Below, piece by piece: positions 1-11,283 of a stretch of 64,000 nt of DNA. The position numbers and the translations under genes are program-made. The DNA comes from Paramecium octaurelia (Eukaryota > Ciliophora > Oligohymenophorea > Peniculida > Parameciidae): assembly GCA_905182995.1 (NCBI GenBank), contig CAJJDP010000129.1, positions 210,002-274,001 of the forward strand. The letters are read 5' to 3'. The notes below the pieces were generated by a model. That model was not told the origin of the DNA. It made no database searches and saw only the letters and a program-made list of their open reading frames with translations. Every line of letters starts with the position of its first letter. The stretch's first letter is position 1.

Positions 1-2505
1 ATTTGGATGAGCTAAAATACTGACCATTTTTCCTTCGCCCATTTCCTAATGCTGAGATTTGTAAGCAATGATGGATTAATTAGTTTTTTTACCTTAATTA
101 ATAACTAAAGGATTTTGAATCTAGGGAATAACTTAATTTAACATAATGGCATCTCTATTGGCAGCATGAATGCCTAAAATAGATATTAATTTCATACCAA
201 GATCTTGGAAGGTATTTCCACTGCCTGAATCATCATACAACATGGGAATCTATTTTTTTTTGAGTAGGTCTCTGGCCTCTTGGCATCCTAATTGAGCAGC
301 TCTCTAATATCTTTGTATAGCAAAATTGACATCCTTTTTCACATATTTCCCAGCCTCATACATTAATCCCAAATGGAAATCAGCTTTAGCATTACCCAAT
401 TTAGAGGACTCTTCATAAGCATTGAAAGCCTTGGCGAAATCTATGCTGACTCCTTCATATCCCTATTCATAGATGAGACCCATATTAATTAATGCTTCTG
501 AATCCTTCAATTCAGCAGCCTCCTTATAGAACTTAAGAGCTTCTCTCTAATTTTGAGGAACACCAAATCCACTATGATAGCAATCTCCCAATTTGGTCAT
601 GCAAGTAGGGTTCTTTAGTTTAGCTCCTTTAAAATAATAATGAATAGCATTTTGAGGATCCTTTTAAACTCCAAAGCCACATTCATAGAGATGTCCTAAA
701 TAGAAATAGACCTCTGTAATTTCTGGGTTCTATATCATGATTTGAATCAAGTATTAATGAGCGAACAAATAATCCTCCTATCTTCCTGAATTGCTACAAT
801 CCTTCATCACATAGTGCATATATTGGAGTCTACATGCAACATCCCCCTTCAAAGCTCCTTCCTTATAGTAACTTTTAGCCTATTCCAAATTAACTCCTAC
901 TCCATATCCATATTCATAACATTATGCCAACCAATAGAGTGAATTAGCATAACCAAGGTCCTTGGCTATTTCAAAATATTTGAGAGCCTTGCGATAGTTG
1001 TTTCCCACGACCTTCTCCTAAAAGTCTGTATGACTGTAATAGAAGAGTCCCAATGCATTGATGGCCCTGGGATATCTGACTTTCTTTCCTTAAGTGTAAT
1101 AGAACTCAGCTGATTCCAAATTAGGTTCTTGTATATCTAAGTTTATGAGATTAATAATATACATGATTCACCATCCTCACTTTTGAGTCCATTCTCAAAT
1201 ATCTCTCCCAAATCTACTAGAGCATCTAAATGACCTTGTTCACTGGCCTATTAAAAGAATACAACAGCTTCCGATTTCTATTCATCTCTTGTCTATAGTT
1301 TCCCTTGAGACAACATCTATCCGTCAATTACTTAATCTAATAGCAAACGACCTATTCTATAGAGACCTTCCGCATTTTATTATGCAGCACTCCTCTCCCA
1401 ATAGGTGTATGCCTTGTTCAAATCTTTTGGGAAGATCTTGCCTTCAGAAAACACTTAGGCTATAATGTTAAAGGCATTGACATCTTAGTTGACTTCAGCC
1501 AATTCATAGTACAAATTTAATGCTTCAGTGACATTTTAAGGCCTTCCAATTCCATAGAGCATCTCATGTGCAATTCTCAATCTATCATCTTAAACAGGTT
1601 GATCCCTATAAACTGGAACTTCTTTAACCTTCTCAACATACTCAATGACCTTCTTCTCAACAGGTTTATCCACATATACTATTTTTTCAACTGGTTTATC
1701 GACATAGACTATTTTATCAACTGGTTTATCCACATAGACTATTTTATCAACAGGTTTTTCAATTATCTTAGTTTCTCCTGCTGCGCTTGGAAAATAATCA
1801 TTTAAAGATTTAATTAGGAATTATCTAAACTCTTCATAATTCAGACTTGTTTTAACTACGAAAATATCAACATTGTTGTTTTCTAAATTTGGCAATGCTT
1901 ACCATTAAATAAAGTCCAACTCTATTTTTCTAAATTCAGTTTCAAAACTCCTCAAAGCTTCTCCTTTTCCACAACAACCTGCTTATGCCAATCTACCTAG
2001 ACTAGCTATAACAGAATTAAGATTGTCTTGTGTAGACTTGGCCAAAGTTTAATAGTGTTCGTTTAATTTAATTTTAACTTTTGACTTGTCTTATTCTATA
2101 TTCATAATCAACTTTTATTAATCCAAAAATGGTTTAGCGAATCGTTATCTTGCTTCTTGTGGTATTTTTTGATTTTCTGTGATTTGATTTGCTGCTTTTT
2201 CTATAAAAATTTAAATTAAATCAGTTACTAAATGATTAATCAGTTGTCCAACCCTTAATTTTTTACCATAAGGCCACAGCAACTTAATCGTTTTTCCCTT
2301 GATCTTGTTTTTGCTTCATCTATCTCTCTTATTCGACCTGATTTAAATATCAAAAATCAGTTACCTCAATATCCTTGATTGTACTTTTCAGACGTTCCAT
2401 TACAATCTGTTCTAACTAAGCAATGACATGCTCCTTCTTCCCTAAGTCATTTTTATCTTTGCTGCCACTCGCAGGCCTAGCATTTGAATGAGTTGATCTA
2501 TCCAT
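1..2505 (-). CDS. Sel1-repeat (TPR-like) protein with VDKP-repeat linker, 3' end outside window
   Basis: Minus-strand frame open from an ATG at 2505 through position 1 with TAA/TAG read as glutamine. The C-terminal two thirds (about 1600 to 150) is a run of Sel1-like repeats: units of about 36 residues carrying the A..Y...A..G...A...LG pattern, for example NMGLIYEQGYEGVSIDFAKA. The N-terminal 250 residues are charged and helical. A linker at about 1625-1775 repeats VDKPVDKIVY three to four times. I placed introns at about 2346-2372, 2195-2222 and 1132-1157. Sel1 proteins are adaptor scaffolds in ERAD and signalling in other eukaryotes; no catalytic domain is seen here. The real stop lies left of the window. 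Confident on family, not on role. Confidence 0.85.
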
Positions 2506-2580
2506 TTTATTAATATTATTTTGAATTACGAAAATTACACATGCAAATATATATACTGATTTTCTTCGTTATAAATCAAT

Positions 2581-3496
2581 TCATTCAGTTTATGTCCCTT
2601 AACCTCCTTCTCCTGACTATCCTCCTTCTCCTTATTAACCGCCCTCCTATTATTCCTACTATTCTTTTTGCTCTTCTTATTTTTATTCCTTATTTACTTA
2701 ATATGCATTTTTTACCTGTTTTTCTGGATCACAAATAATAGATTGTCCCCCTAAATACGTTCTATCAAAATCTTCAGGAGCCAATCTCGTAGCTGCCATC
2801 AACTTCTCCTTAACAGCCAACTCTCTTTATTATGTTGCTTGTAGTTTTTCAACTAACTTCAACTCCTACGCTTCTAATTGCTTTATTGAGTATTCATGTT
2901 TTTCATTTTCCATAATTATCTTTTATCTCTCCCTCTCCTACTCCAATCTCACCTTCTGCTATTTCTCATATAACTTTTCTTGAATAACAGCTTATGACAG
3001 TTTTTCCTCTTCCTTCTTCAATGTGGCTCTCAACCTCAAGTTTTAGGCAATTTTAATTTGCTCGTCATTTGTTCTCATCAATTCGAATTTAATGGAATTT
3101 TTCATCAATTAAGCATCTTAATGTTTCATCTCCTTTACATCCTACTTCATCTTTTTGAGATGCATTCTCTCATATTGGGTTTACTAATATTTAGTTGGAT
3201 CAGTCAGAGATAGTTGATGCTATTTCTGTTCTTTCTATTTTATTTATTACACCTGAAATAATTACTTTCATCTTCTATGCAAGTCGTGAAGCATACACAT
3301 CAAGAGCCAATTGTTCTGCCATCTCTACTTTTTTTGACAGTTTCTCATTTTCTTTCTTTAATTATTTGATTCTATTCTCAACGGTCTAAGATTCTAACTC
3401 TAATTATTTTTATCTTCTTTTGACTTCATTTAAACTGAAATCTTCAGATGTTCTCACTGCCTAGACAGAGGAACTTTAATGTAATTTTGGCAACAT
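2581..3496 (-). CDS. Coiled-coil protein with Gln/Gly-rich tail
   Basis: ATG at 3496, TGA at 2581-2583, about 295 residues after removing introns such as the 31-nt one near 3211-3241 and a 27-nt one near 2700-2726. Most of the protein is a charged heptad-type helix (K/E/Q rich). Near the C-terminus a compact segment reads RLAPEDFDRTYLGGQS before an E/Q run and a GEGGQ-type repeat tail. No known domain recognised. The gene ends 75 bp before the start of the neighbouring Sel1 gene and begins 28 bp after the stop of the pseudokinase gene, all on the same strand. A structural or cytoskeletal protein is plausible but is inference. Confidence 0.7.
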
Positions 3497-3523
3497 CTTA
3501 TAATAATAATTTATATAATAAAT

Positions 3524-5112
3524 TCACACAAAGTTATCTCTTAAAGCTTATGATTAAACTATTACTCTCCTTGTCGGTTCCTCAATAATTGAATGTTTTT
3601 ATTAATTATATTATTGGACTACCAACTTCGACTACCCAATATCCTATTTCCATCTCATCTACTCATTCGTATTTAATGGACCCTGATTTTCTTTGTTGCC
3701 AATCACATTATATTTCTGATACATAAATTATGATTAATAGGGGGAGTTTTGTTACCTATGGAGTGGGCTTGATTGTTTCTGAGTTTTTTATGGAGTGTGT
3801 TTTTATTGCCAATACTAATTTTGTACTAAAACATAAAATTACAATTCATACCCATACGAGAGGATGAATGGGAACCGTCCTAATAGCCGACTTTACAATC
3901 TGGATATATGATTTTTTTAATTATTCTACTAGGCATTTTTTCGATTGAAACAGTTCTTTCATGTTGTATCATCAGGAAGTCTTAGGAAGGCTATTATTGA
4001 TGGCAATTTGTTCTTTGCTATTAGTTGCTAATATGTGGTTAGATTTATATCTAGTTCCTAAAGGGTGATGATTGTTGAGTTTAATTAAATTAGAATTGTT
4101 ATTATAACTACTATTATTAAGAAAAATATTGATTTTATTACAAATTCTTTTATGATTATTATTATTATTATTATCTATTAACTGGACTTTAATGAGAGAT
4201 CTTTTATTCATAATAATATTATTACTATTAATACATTACTTATTATTATTATTATTATTGTTTCATTAATAACTATTATTATTACTATTATTACAATAAT
4301 AATAATTATTATTATTAAATCTATTATTCAGATTCATTTGCAATACGCTATTATTCAAGGAGGAAATTAAATAAATTAACTGAATCCAATCTTTCATTTG
4401 GATTAAAATTTAGCATCATTTTTATATTTTCTGCAAACTGCTTTCCATATATAGTATTAATTTCATTAATTCTATCTTAAATGAGTTTTGGTTGCAATCC
4501 ATTTTTATATAATGTATCATTTGATTTTAATGTTCCGGCTTCTAAAATAACCATGCCCAAACACCAGATATCATTTTTATGTAATTAATATTCTGACATT
4601 AGCTGGGTGGGATGGATTAAGATTTCTGGTGCCAAATATTTCAATTTACCATTTATGAATTCTTGAATTGCATTTGCTCTTCCATTAATCAAATTGGAGT
4701 CTAGAACTTTAAAACTAGAACTATTTGAATCAAAAAATATTTCTTATGTGCAAATATCTTATGATAAAGATGAATCAATACCTCCATGTGAGATCCCCTT
4801 CTCTTAGAGAAAACTCAAAGCACTAACAATCCCTAATAGTAATGCTTATAAATCTTCTTCTGGGAAGTATTATTTTGTTCCGTATCTCTCTGATAGCAAT
4901 GAGGCCAATGTGATTGGACAAATCTCAAAATAGTATCTATATTGTTCTCCTTCAGGTTAACCTCCCAAAGTCTATAATAGATGCGGATGTTGCAATCCAA
5001 TTCTCCATTGATTTTATTGCATTTGATTTATTAAAGTAGGTTCAGAAAGGATCCTTGAATCATGAATGAGAAAATCAGTCTTGCCATTGGTAGAAGACGG
5101 TTCGTTGCCCAT
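3524..5112 (-). CDS. Protein-kinase-like pseudokinase with polyglutamine C-terminus
   Basis: ATG at 5112, TGA at 3524-3526, one 32-nt intron at 3826-3857, 518 residues. Residues about 60-260 follow a kinase fold: LQHPHLLQTLGG in the N-lobe, LAPEIL at the APE motif, and DIWCLGMVILEAGTL in helix F. The catalytic loop reads ISHGGID in place of the HRDxK motif, and the DFG position reads LDS, so the catalytic aspartate, the lysine and the metal-binding motif are missing. No glycine-rich loop is visible. The C-terminal half is mostly glutamine written almost wholly as TAA/TAG. It is therefore predicted to be a catalytically dead scaffold or regulator; alternatively a highly diverged kinase. Confidence 0.8.
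4080..4330 (-). repeat. TAA/TAG trinucleotide repeats encoding polyQ
   Basis: On the plus strand this is a run of ATT/ATA/ACT triplets; on the minus strand it reads as repeated TAA and TAG codons. In the gene frame these make glutamine blocks of 4-7 residues separated by short N/S/Y-containing spacers. It lies inside the pseudokinase gene and stays in frame throughout. It would be a string of stops under the standard code. Confidence 0.85.
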
Positions 5113-5205
5113 TTATATTTTTAACGAATTTTTAATAATTTTCATTTTATGGGCTTCAAACTTATATAAAATTATAATCAATTTTGCTAATCAATACTCT
5201 TCACA

Positions 5206-5459
5206 TCAATGCCAATGAGACTTCATATTGAAATCACATAAGAGTCGAATATTAGAATTTATCACCTTATGATGACAAGAAAGGTCTATTTCGTCACAAA
5301 TTTGTAAGTATTTTAAAGATTCACTTTTTAATATTGATTCTCTACAAGTGTAGGCATGGGGAGATGCAATGTAAGATATGCAGGAAAGAATGAATTGGGG
5401 AAACTGTTTTAGAATTATAAATTAATTAAATAAAATAAATTGACTGTTGATTACATCAT
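5206..5459 (-). CDS. Small hypothetical Cys-containing protein
   Basis: Minus frame from ATG at 5459 to TGA at 5206-5208. A continuous protein of about 70 residues needs a 41-nt GT...AG intron just after the first five codons. The product contains five cysteines (for example ILSCISYIAS and LQICDEIDLSC) and no recognised domain. The cysteine spacing does not fit the twin CX9C pattern of mitochondrial small proteins. It sits between two same-strand genes. The model rests on frame continuity only and the intron is longer than most here, so it is tentative. Confidence 0.35.
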
Positions 5460-5505
5460 GTAAAAGAGTTATGAGCAAAATATATATATAGAAAAGTGAC
5501 CATTA

Positions 5506-5976
5506 TCAAAATCGAAAACTGGTTGTGTGCGTTTTTCGATTAGTTTTTTTCATGTTTGAGTCGACTGAGATTCCTCGAACTCTTTTTTAACTCACTTAAT
5601 CGATCCTTCTCCAGGAATCGAAATTGAGCTCTTGATTCTATTTGATATGACGCATATCCAATTCACATTTGATAAGAGGGATCTCTTATTTGAAATAATC
5701 CTTTTTAGCTCTCTGCCATTTGGATGTCAATCCCATGTATATAGTGGCATCGTACTCTGCATCGTCTCTGATTTTTCGAGTCAATGAAATGTGATCTTGG
5801 ATAAAAGATTTGAATTATTCTTTTTGCTTTTCTCTTAGTTTGTTTAGTGGTAGGTCTCCCAAGACATAGGAGGTCTTGTTGAGTTTAGCTTTGGGACTTT
5901 CTTTTACGAACTATTGACAGTATTATTTGAATGAGATGTTAGGGTGCTTAGGTAATTGGTTTTACTTATTAATCAT
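5506..5976 (-). CDS. Hypothetical basic 156-residue protein
   Basis: Single uninterrupted frame from ATG at 5976 to TGA at 5506-5508, with eight or so TAA/TAG codons read as glutamine. The product is rich in K, Q and R with amphipathic helical stretches such as KWQRAKKDYFKQEIPLIK. No signal peptide, membrane segment or known domain seen. Its start codon is only 18 bp from the start codon of the divergent TmcB-like gene, so both must be driven from an extremely short shared upstream region. Function unknown. Confidence 0.7.
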
Positions 5977-5994
5977 ATTTTATTATATATCGAA

Positions 5995-8900
5995 ATGATT
6001 ATGAATAATCGAAGAGTGTTTTATGACGAGTCCATTTGGGAACGGTTTGAGAACAGAGTAAAAACCTGGACCTATGGACTCACACATGAATTGCTGCAGA
6101 ATTAGGTTTGCAGTCCATTCTTGTTCAAGTTCCTAATATTGATCGAGCTCATCCAACTTGTATTTTTTGAATTAACAAATTATCTAGCTGTACTATTCGA
6201 TTCATCCGAACCTAGAATTTTTATTCAAGACGGTGTGGTTGGAGTACTTCCGTAATGCATTGCAATACTTTTAAGTTAATTATATCATATTCAACGGTGG
6301 AGTGAACGTGCTGTTAATAGTAATGTACATTGTAAGTGCGATTTGTCTATTATCTCTAGGCCTTTGGCATTCAGATTCTCATGTTATTCTTACTAATCAT
6401 AATCACATTCAAACTCACATCGAACAAGCGAAAGCCAAGCACCTTCCTCACCTACTGTCTAAAAATATTTTCATTGTATGGCTTACTCCTGAATACCATT
6501 TTGACAATCCCCATATTCAATTCCTTCATCGCCACCATTTATTGCAATTCAGATGCTCCCTTTTCAGATGGCTTAGAATGCTATGCTGGCCTGCACTTCC
6601 TGCACATTTCCTTGGCTGTAACATAATAAATCATTCTAGATAATAGGTTTGATCTTATTCCTAATCAACGTACTCTACTTTGGACTGCTTTACACCGAAC
6701 TCAACCCAAGTTCCCCCATTCCATTCTCGTCTCCCCAATCCAAAACTCCATTGGTCAGACAACTCATTAAAATCGTGCTACCACTCTACGTGACTCTCGA
6801 TTTCAATGGCGAAATATCTAAAGTGTACATCTCTCTATTGGCAGCATTCTATTTACTATTGTTGGTCTAAAGATACCGATCTCCCCCCTACTACAACAAG
6901 AGCGTCTATGCCTTCATAGTCGTACAGGAGGTCTTACTGTTTTGGGCTAGCTTGGTTGGAGTCATTACCGCATTTCTTGATCTCGGATCAGTCGACGATA
7001 TTGGGTTGTTTTATATGATTTTGGGAATGCCCTTGATTTCCTTAGTTTACTTCCAGTTGTTGACTTTCCGACAATAACAGCTCCTGAGAACCCCAATTAA
7101 ATCATTCAAAAAGGAAACCGACATTGAGATCTACATAAATCATCTGATGGACTTAATTGAAAATCGTGAAATTCTTCAATGCAGAATTGTTTTGGAAGGT
7201 GTATTGAAATTGCATTTGAAGAACTGTGGAAAACCAAGTGAAAGTTGTGTATGTCAACAATTGATAGCTGACAATTTGAAGGATGAAGAAACACCTCAAA
7301 AATTGAAGAGATGGTATCAATTAATAAAGAGCATTATATCTGATGCTCTGGACAGGTATCCAAAATGTCCAAGATTGCATTTGTTGAATTCTTACATACA
7401 TCATGAGAAATTGAAGAATAAATTCAAAGCCTTATTTGAATTGATGATCACTGAAGAAAATAAACCAAATCTACAAGAAGAATTTAGCATTTATAGATAT
7501 AAGAATCTGATTGAAGAGGAAATGATCGAGAATGATATGAGGACATCTGAAAACAAAGGAGTCGACGTCAACATCATCGTAGTATTCTAAAACAAGTTTG
7601 TCAATTTCCTCAGCAGTATAGAAAAAAGTGTTACTTTGCATATGGAATTTTGGAGAGAACTCTTAGAAGAAAACCCAGATATTTAGAAATTGTAATCTCT
7701 TGGATCTAAAATTACAAACACAGTTGAATCCACTAGTGATTTCTACAAAAAACTGCAGGAGATGAATCAGAACCATATCAAATGTCTGCAAGTATACGGC
7801 AACTTTTTGAAAGATATCGTTAATGATGATGTGGAGGGATAAAGAATCTTAGAAAAGGCTGAATATATACAAAAGAGCACTGCTGTCAACAAATTGGGAT
7901 TAGACTAAGAAAGATAGAAGTATGGTGAAAATGCCAATACTTGTATCATCACTTGTTCAGGCAATTATAATAATATAGGTGTGGTTACCAATGTCAACAA
8001 TGAAATCACTAGAATCCTAGGGTTCTCTAAGTCAGACATAATTGGATAGAATGTAAATAGAATCATGCCAAAAGTATATGCAGATCAACATGATCAATTC
8101 ATGAAGAACTATTTAGAAACCAGTGATTCCAAAGTGATTGGATAGGAAAGAATATTGCTAGCTTAGAATAAGAACAATTATTTGGTGCCATGCACACTAA
8201 TGATTAAGGTTTTGCCTAATTTGGATGAAGGAATCTAGATAGTGGGATTCTTGAAAGACATCGAACCTGGAAGTTCATATTTGAGAAGTGAATAAGAAAT
8301 TGATTAAGAATGGCATTTCATTATCATCAATGTTAATAGTCAAGCCATCTTGGGAATTACTCAATCCTGTTATACAAAATATGGTATTCCAGCCTCTTTG
8401 GTCTATGGTAATTCAACAAATACCAATGAATTTACTATTGATGCCATTGCTCCAGAATTAGTGGATATTAAAAACTAGGATGATCTCAAATCTCAAGGTT
8501 TGGTTACTACTATTGATACTTCTTAACTCCAATAAAACTTCCTGTTGGGACGAGGTGAAAGTGACGATGAAATGTCATTGGAAGAGGAAGAAAATATATA
8601 TGAACCTCCATAATAAGTTTCATAAATGCAGTCTAAGATTGGAGATTCCAATTTAGGTTAGATGCTCAATTAGAATCATCAATATAAAGAAACTGCTGTT
8701 GATTTATCATAACAAGTCTAGAATTCAAAAATAGAGGAGGCCAAGAGTAAGAAGTTGTAAAAGTAGTAAAGATACAAAAAATATAAGATCAAGGCTTTTG
8801 TTTAAGATGAGACAGAGTTTGGCGATTAAAAAATATAAATTATCAGATTCTATGAGGTTGATGAGAATGAGGAAGTTAAACAATAGAGATCGATGGAACC

Positions 8901-11257
8901 AGCTGCTGAGGAATTACAGTAGAATTAAATGAAAACTGTTATGAAAGATGAATAGTAAGTCTAAGAAGATGTAAATGCATCTGAGGGGGAATCCAATTTA
9001 TCTGGTGGATCAGTAAATGATGATATGAGATAATTGAAAGATTTCAAAGCTTTGATTTCTGAAAAAACAGAACCAAAATATATCCGTATTCTGAAACGAA
9101 CTGTATGGTTTATTATGCTCATACTGATTGTTTTGAGTGCATTGATATTGGGATATAGGATGACTCAAAGTTCAGATGTTTAGGAAGGTGCAGATGCCAT
9201 CTATTTGTCATACCTGAGACACAATATAATGGCAGATGTCAATTTCTACACTAGATTGCTGTAAATGTTAGGAAACAGCACTTACCTGGCTGATAAACAT
9301 GGATACACTACAGCAACTGCAGACACGTATATAAAGGCCAATGTAATTTTAAGTTATTATTGATTAGCTATCCTATCTGGTAGATACTTTAAAGGTAGTT
9401 TAATTTGATGTCATAAAGGCTAGAATCAAAATGGAAGCAAGGATGACTGGATCAACTAATTTAGAAACATATTAAGTTTCGTTTTTGTTGACATCTGGGG
9501 AAACCAAAATGTATTTAATTTAATTATTATTATTCTAGTTACGACAATATATTCAATGACGCATTATTCTAAATCATTACATCAGCTTCTTCACTCAGGA
9601 ACTCTTCGGCAGCTTCATTTAACGGTTCTGTCACCACAGTAGACAATACTTAAAAGAATTTTTATTACGTGATGACAAATGGACTATTCGTATTGAGAAA
9701 TGGGTCAGAGAATATTGCCCAAAGATTCTTCGACTTTTACTCAGATGAAATCAAGAATTATTAAGTCACCTTCTTTGTTATTATGGGTGTTGGTATATTC
9801 TGTTTAGTGGTATCTGCTATGATCCTCATTCCTATTGTGTTTTAAGTGCATAAAACAAATAACATGGTTATGTCACTGTTTGGTATCATTCCAATCTAAG
9901 AAATAAAGGAATTAGCTGCTAAATGTGAAAATTATATGTCTGAATTCTTGGAGGATAAAAATGAAAAGAAAGAAATAATTGATAAAGAGGATAAACCACC
10001 TTAGCCCAATGTCCAACCTCCTGAGGTAGAGAAAACACAGAACAAGGAGGTTTTTGAAATGAATAATGAAGAAGAAGACAGGAGTGATAAAAAGAAAACC
10101 TAATAATAAAATGGATCAAATGGCAGTGGATAAAATGTATTGCAGACTGGCCAACCTAATTCTAATGCTATACATACATCCATCACAGCTAAACCTTCTG
10201 AAAACAAAGCTACACCGTCTGCTTTTACTTAAGGTGCCACCAAGAATGACTAAAAATAGCAATAGCAATAAGAACAAGACAAAAAGGAAAATGAAGAAGA
10301 AATTGAGAATCTTCGTTCATAAAAATTGTTAAATTCAAAGGATAATAATAAATCAGTAGTCATAGTTCAATTTCTGATCTTTGCTCTAATCTTTATTTCT
10401 TACTTTATTTTGGATATTAATTTAGAACTGATCTTTTTGGATAATGTGTAAAAGGTCTATGATCATCTTTAATATTCATCCAAAAGACCAATTTCCATTA
10501 AATACAACGTTTACTTCACATTCGAAGAGGTTGTGACCAATAAGACATAATTGGAAGATTCGGTTGATATGAGAACAGAATTCCAAAGCAGGTTGTATGA
10601 TAATGAAAGGAATTTGTTCTAATCTTTGACTTAGTCATTCCCTTCCTAATTTGATACATACTTGTCGAAGTTCTAGGCTTTTACTTACAATAATTTATGT
10701 GTCAACGATTTCACCATAAGTAAATATGTAACCGTAACTCTTAGACAACTTTGTTACTGATTAATCAGGATGTGCAGCGGTAGATTCAGGTTTACTTACA
10801 AGTGGATTGAAGACTGCCTTTGTTTCAGTGGCCTTGAGCACAAATGATATGATCAGTTTTTGGAAGAACACTGAAAGAACTAGAGCAGGTATAGATATAT
10901 CTATCATAACAATTAGACCTAATTTCAACCATCAACAATTAGACTTATCACGACAAATTGCATAGGCTTTTGTATTATATTTCGCCTGCATGTGATTACT
11001 TAACTGATCGGTTCATGTCAGGCATTGCAGACTTCTTATCTTACAGTGATTCTATAGAACAAATGAAATTTAGTGTGTACTTGGTGGTGATGTTTGCGGC
11101 ATTTATCTTTTGTTGGACTCCCTACTTGAATAATCTATCGAAGCAGATTTGGAGAACTAAAGGTATGTTGAATATGATACCTATGGATATCATATAAAAA
11201 TACCCTAACTTGAAATAATAATTTATTGGAGGAGAAATTTTATAAGCAGTGAAATGA
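5995..11257 (+). CDS. TmcB-like PAS-domain multi-pass membrane protein (copy 1)
   Basis: ATG at 5995, TGA at 11255-11257, about 1,680 residues after removing at least eight introns (for example 6370-6397 region, 22 nt near 6618, 25 nt near 9343). N-terminal part has about ten transmembrane helices. Next comes a helical-repeat region with the family signature RYPKCPRLHLLNSYIHHEK, as in the TPR region of TmcB/TmcC proteins. A PAS domain follows (about 7950-8270; IGVVTNVNNEITRILGFS, ending in VGFLKDI). Then come an acidic linker and further TM helices near 9100, 9790, 10370 and 11080. The family is named from Dictyostelium tiny macrocysts mutants and is greatly expanded in ciliates. Likely a plasma-membrane or ciliary sensor; ligand unknown. 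Confidence 0.85.
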
Positions 11258-11283
11258 ATATTATTATTTGAATTATTATTATT

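Noticed and set aside
3710..3860. Frame change in the polyQ tail of the pseudokinase
   Set aside because: A canonical 32-nt intron at 3826-3857 explains it and leads to a clean TGA.
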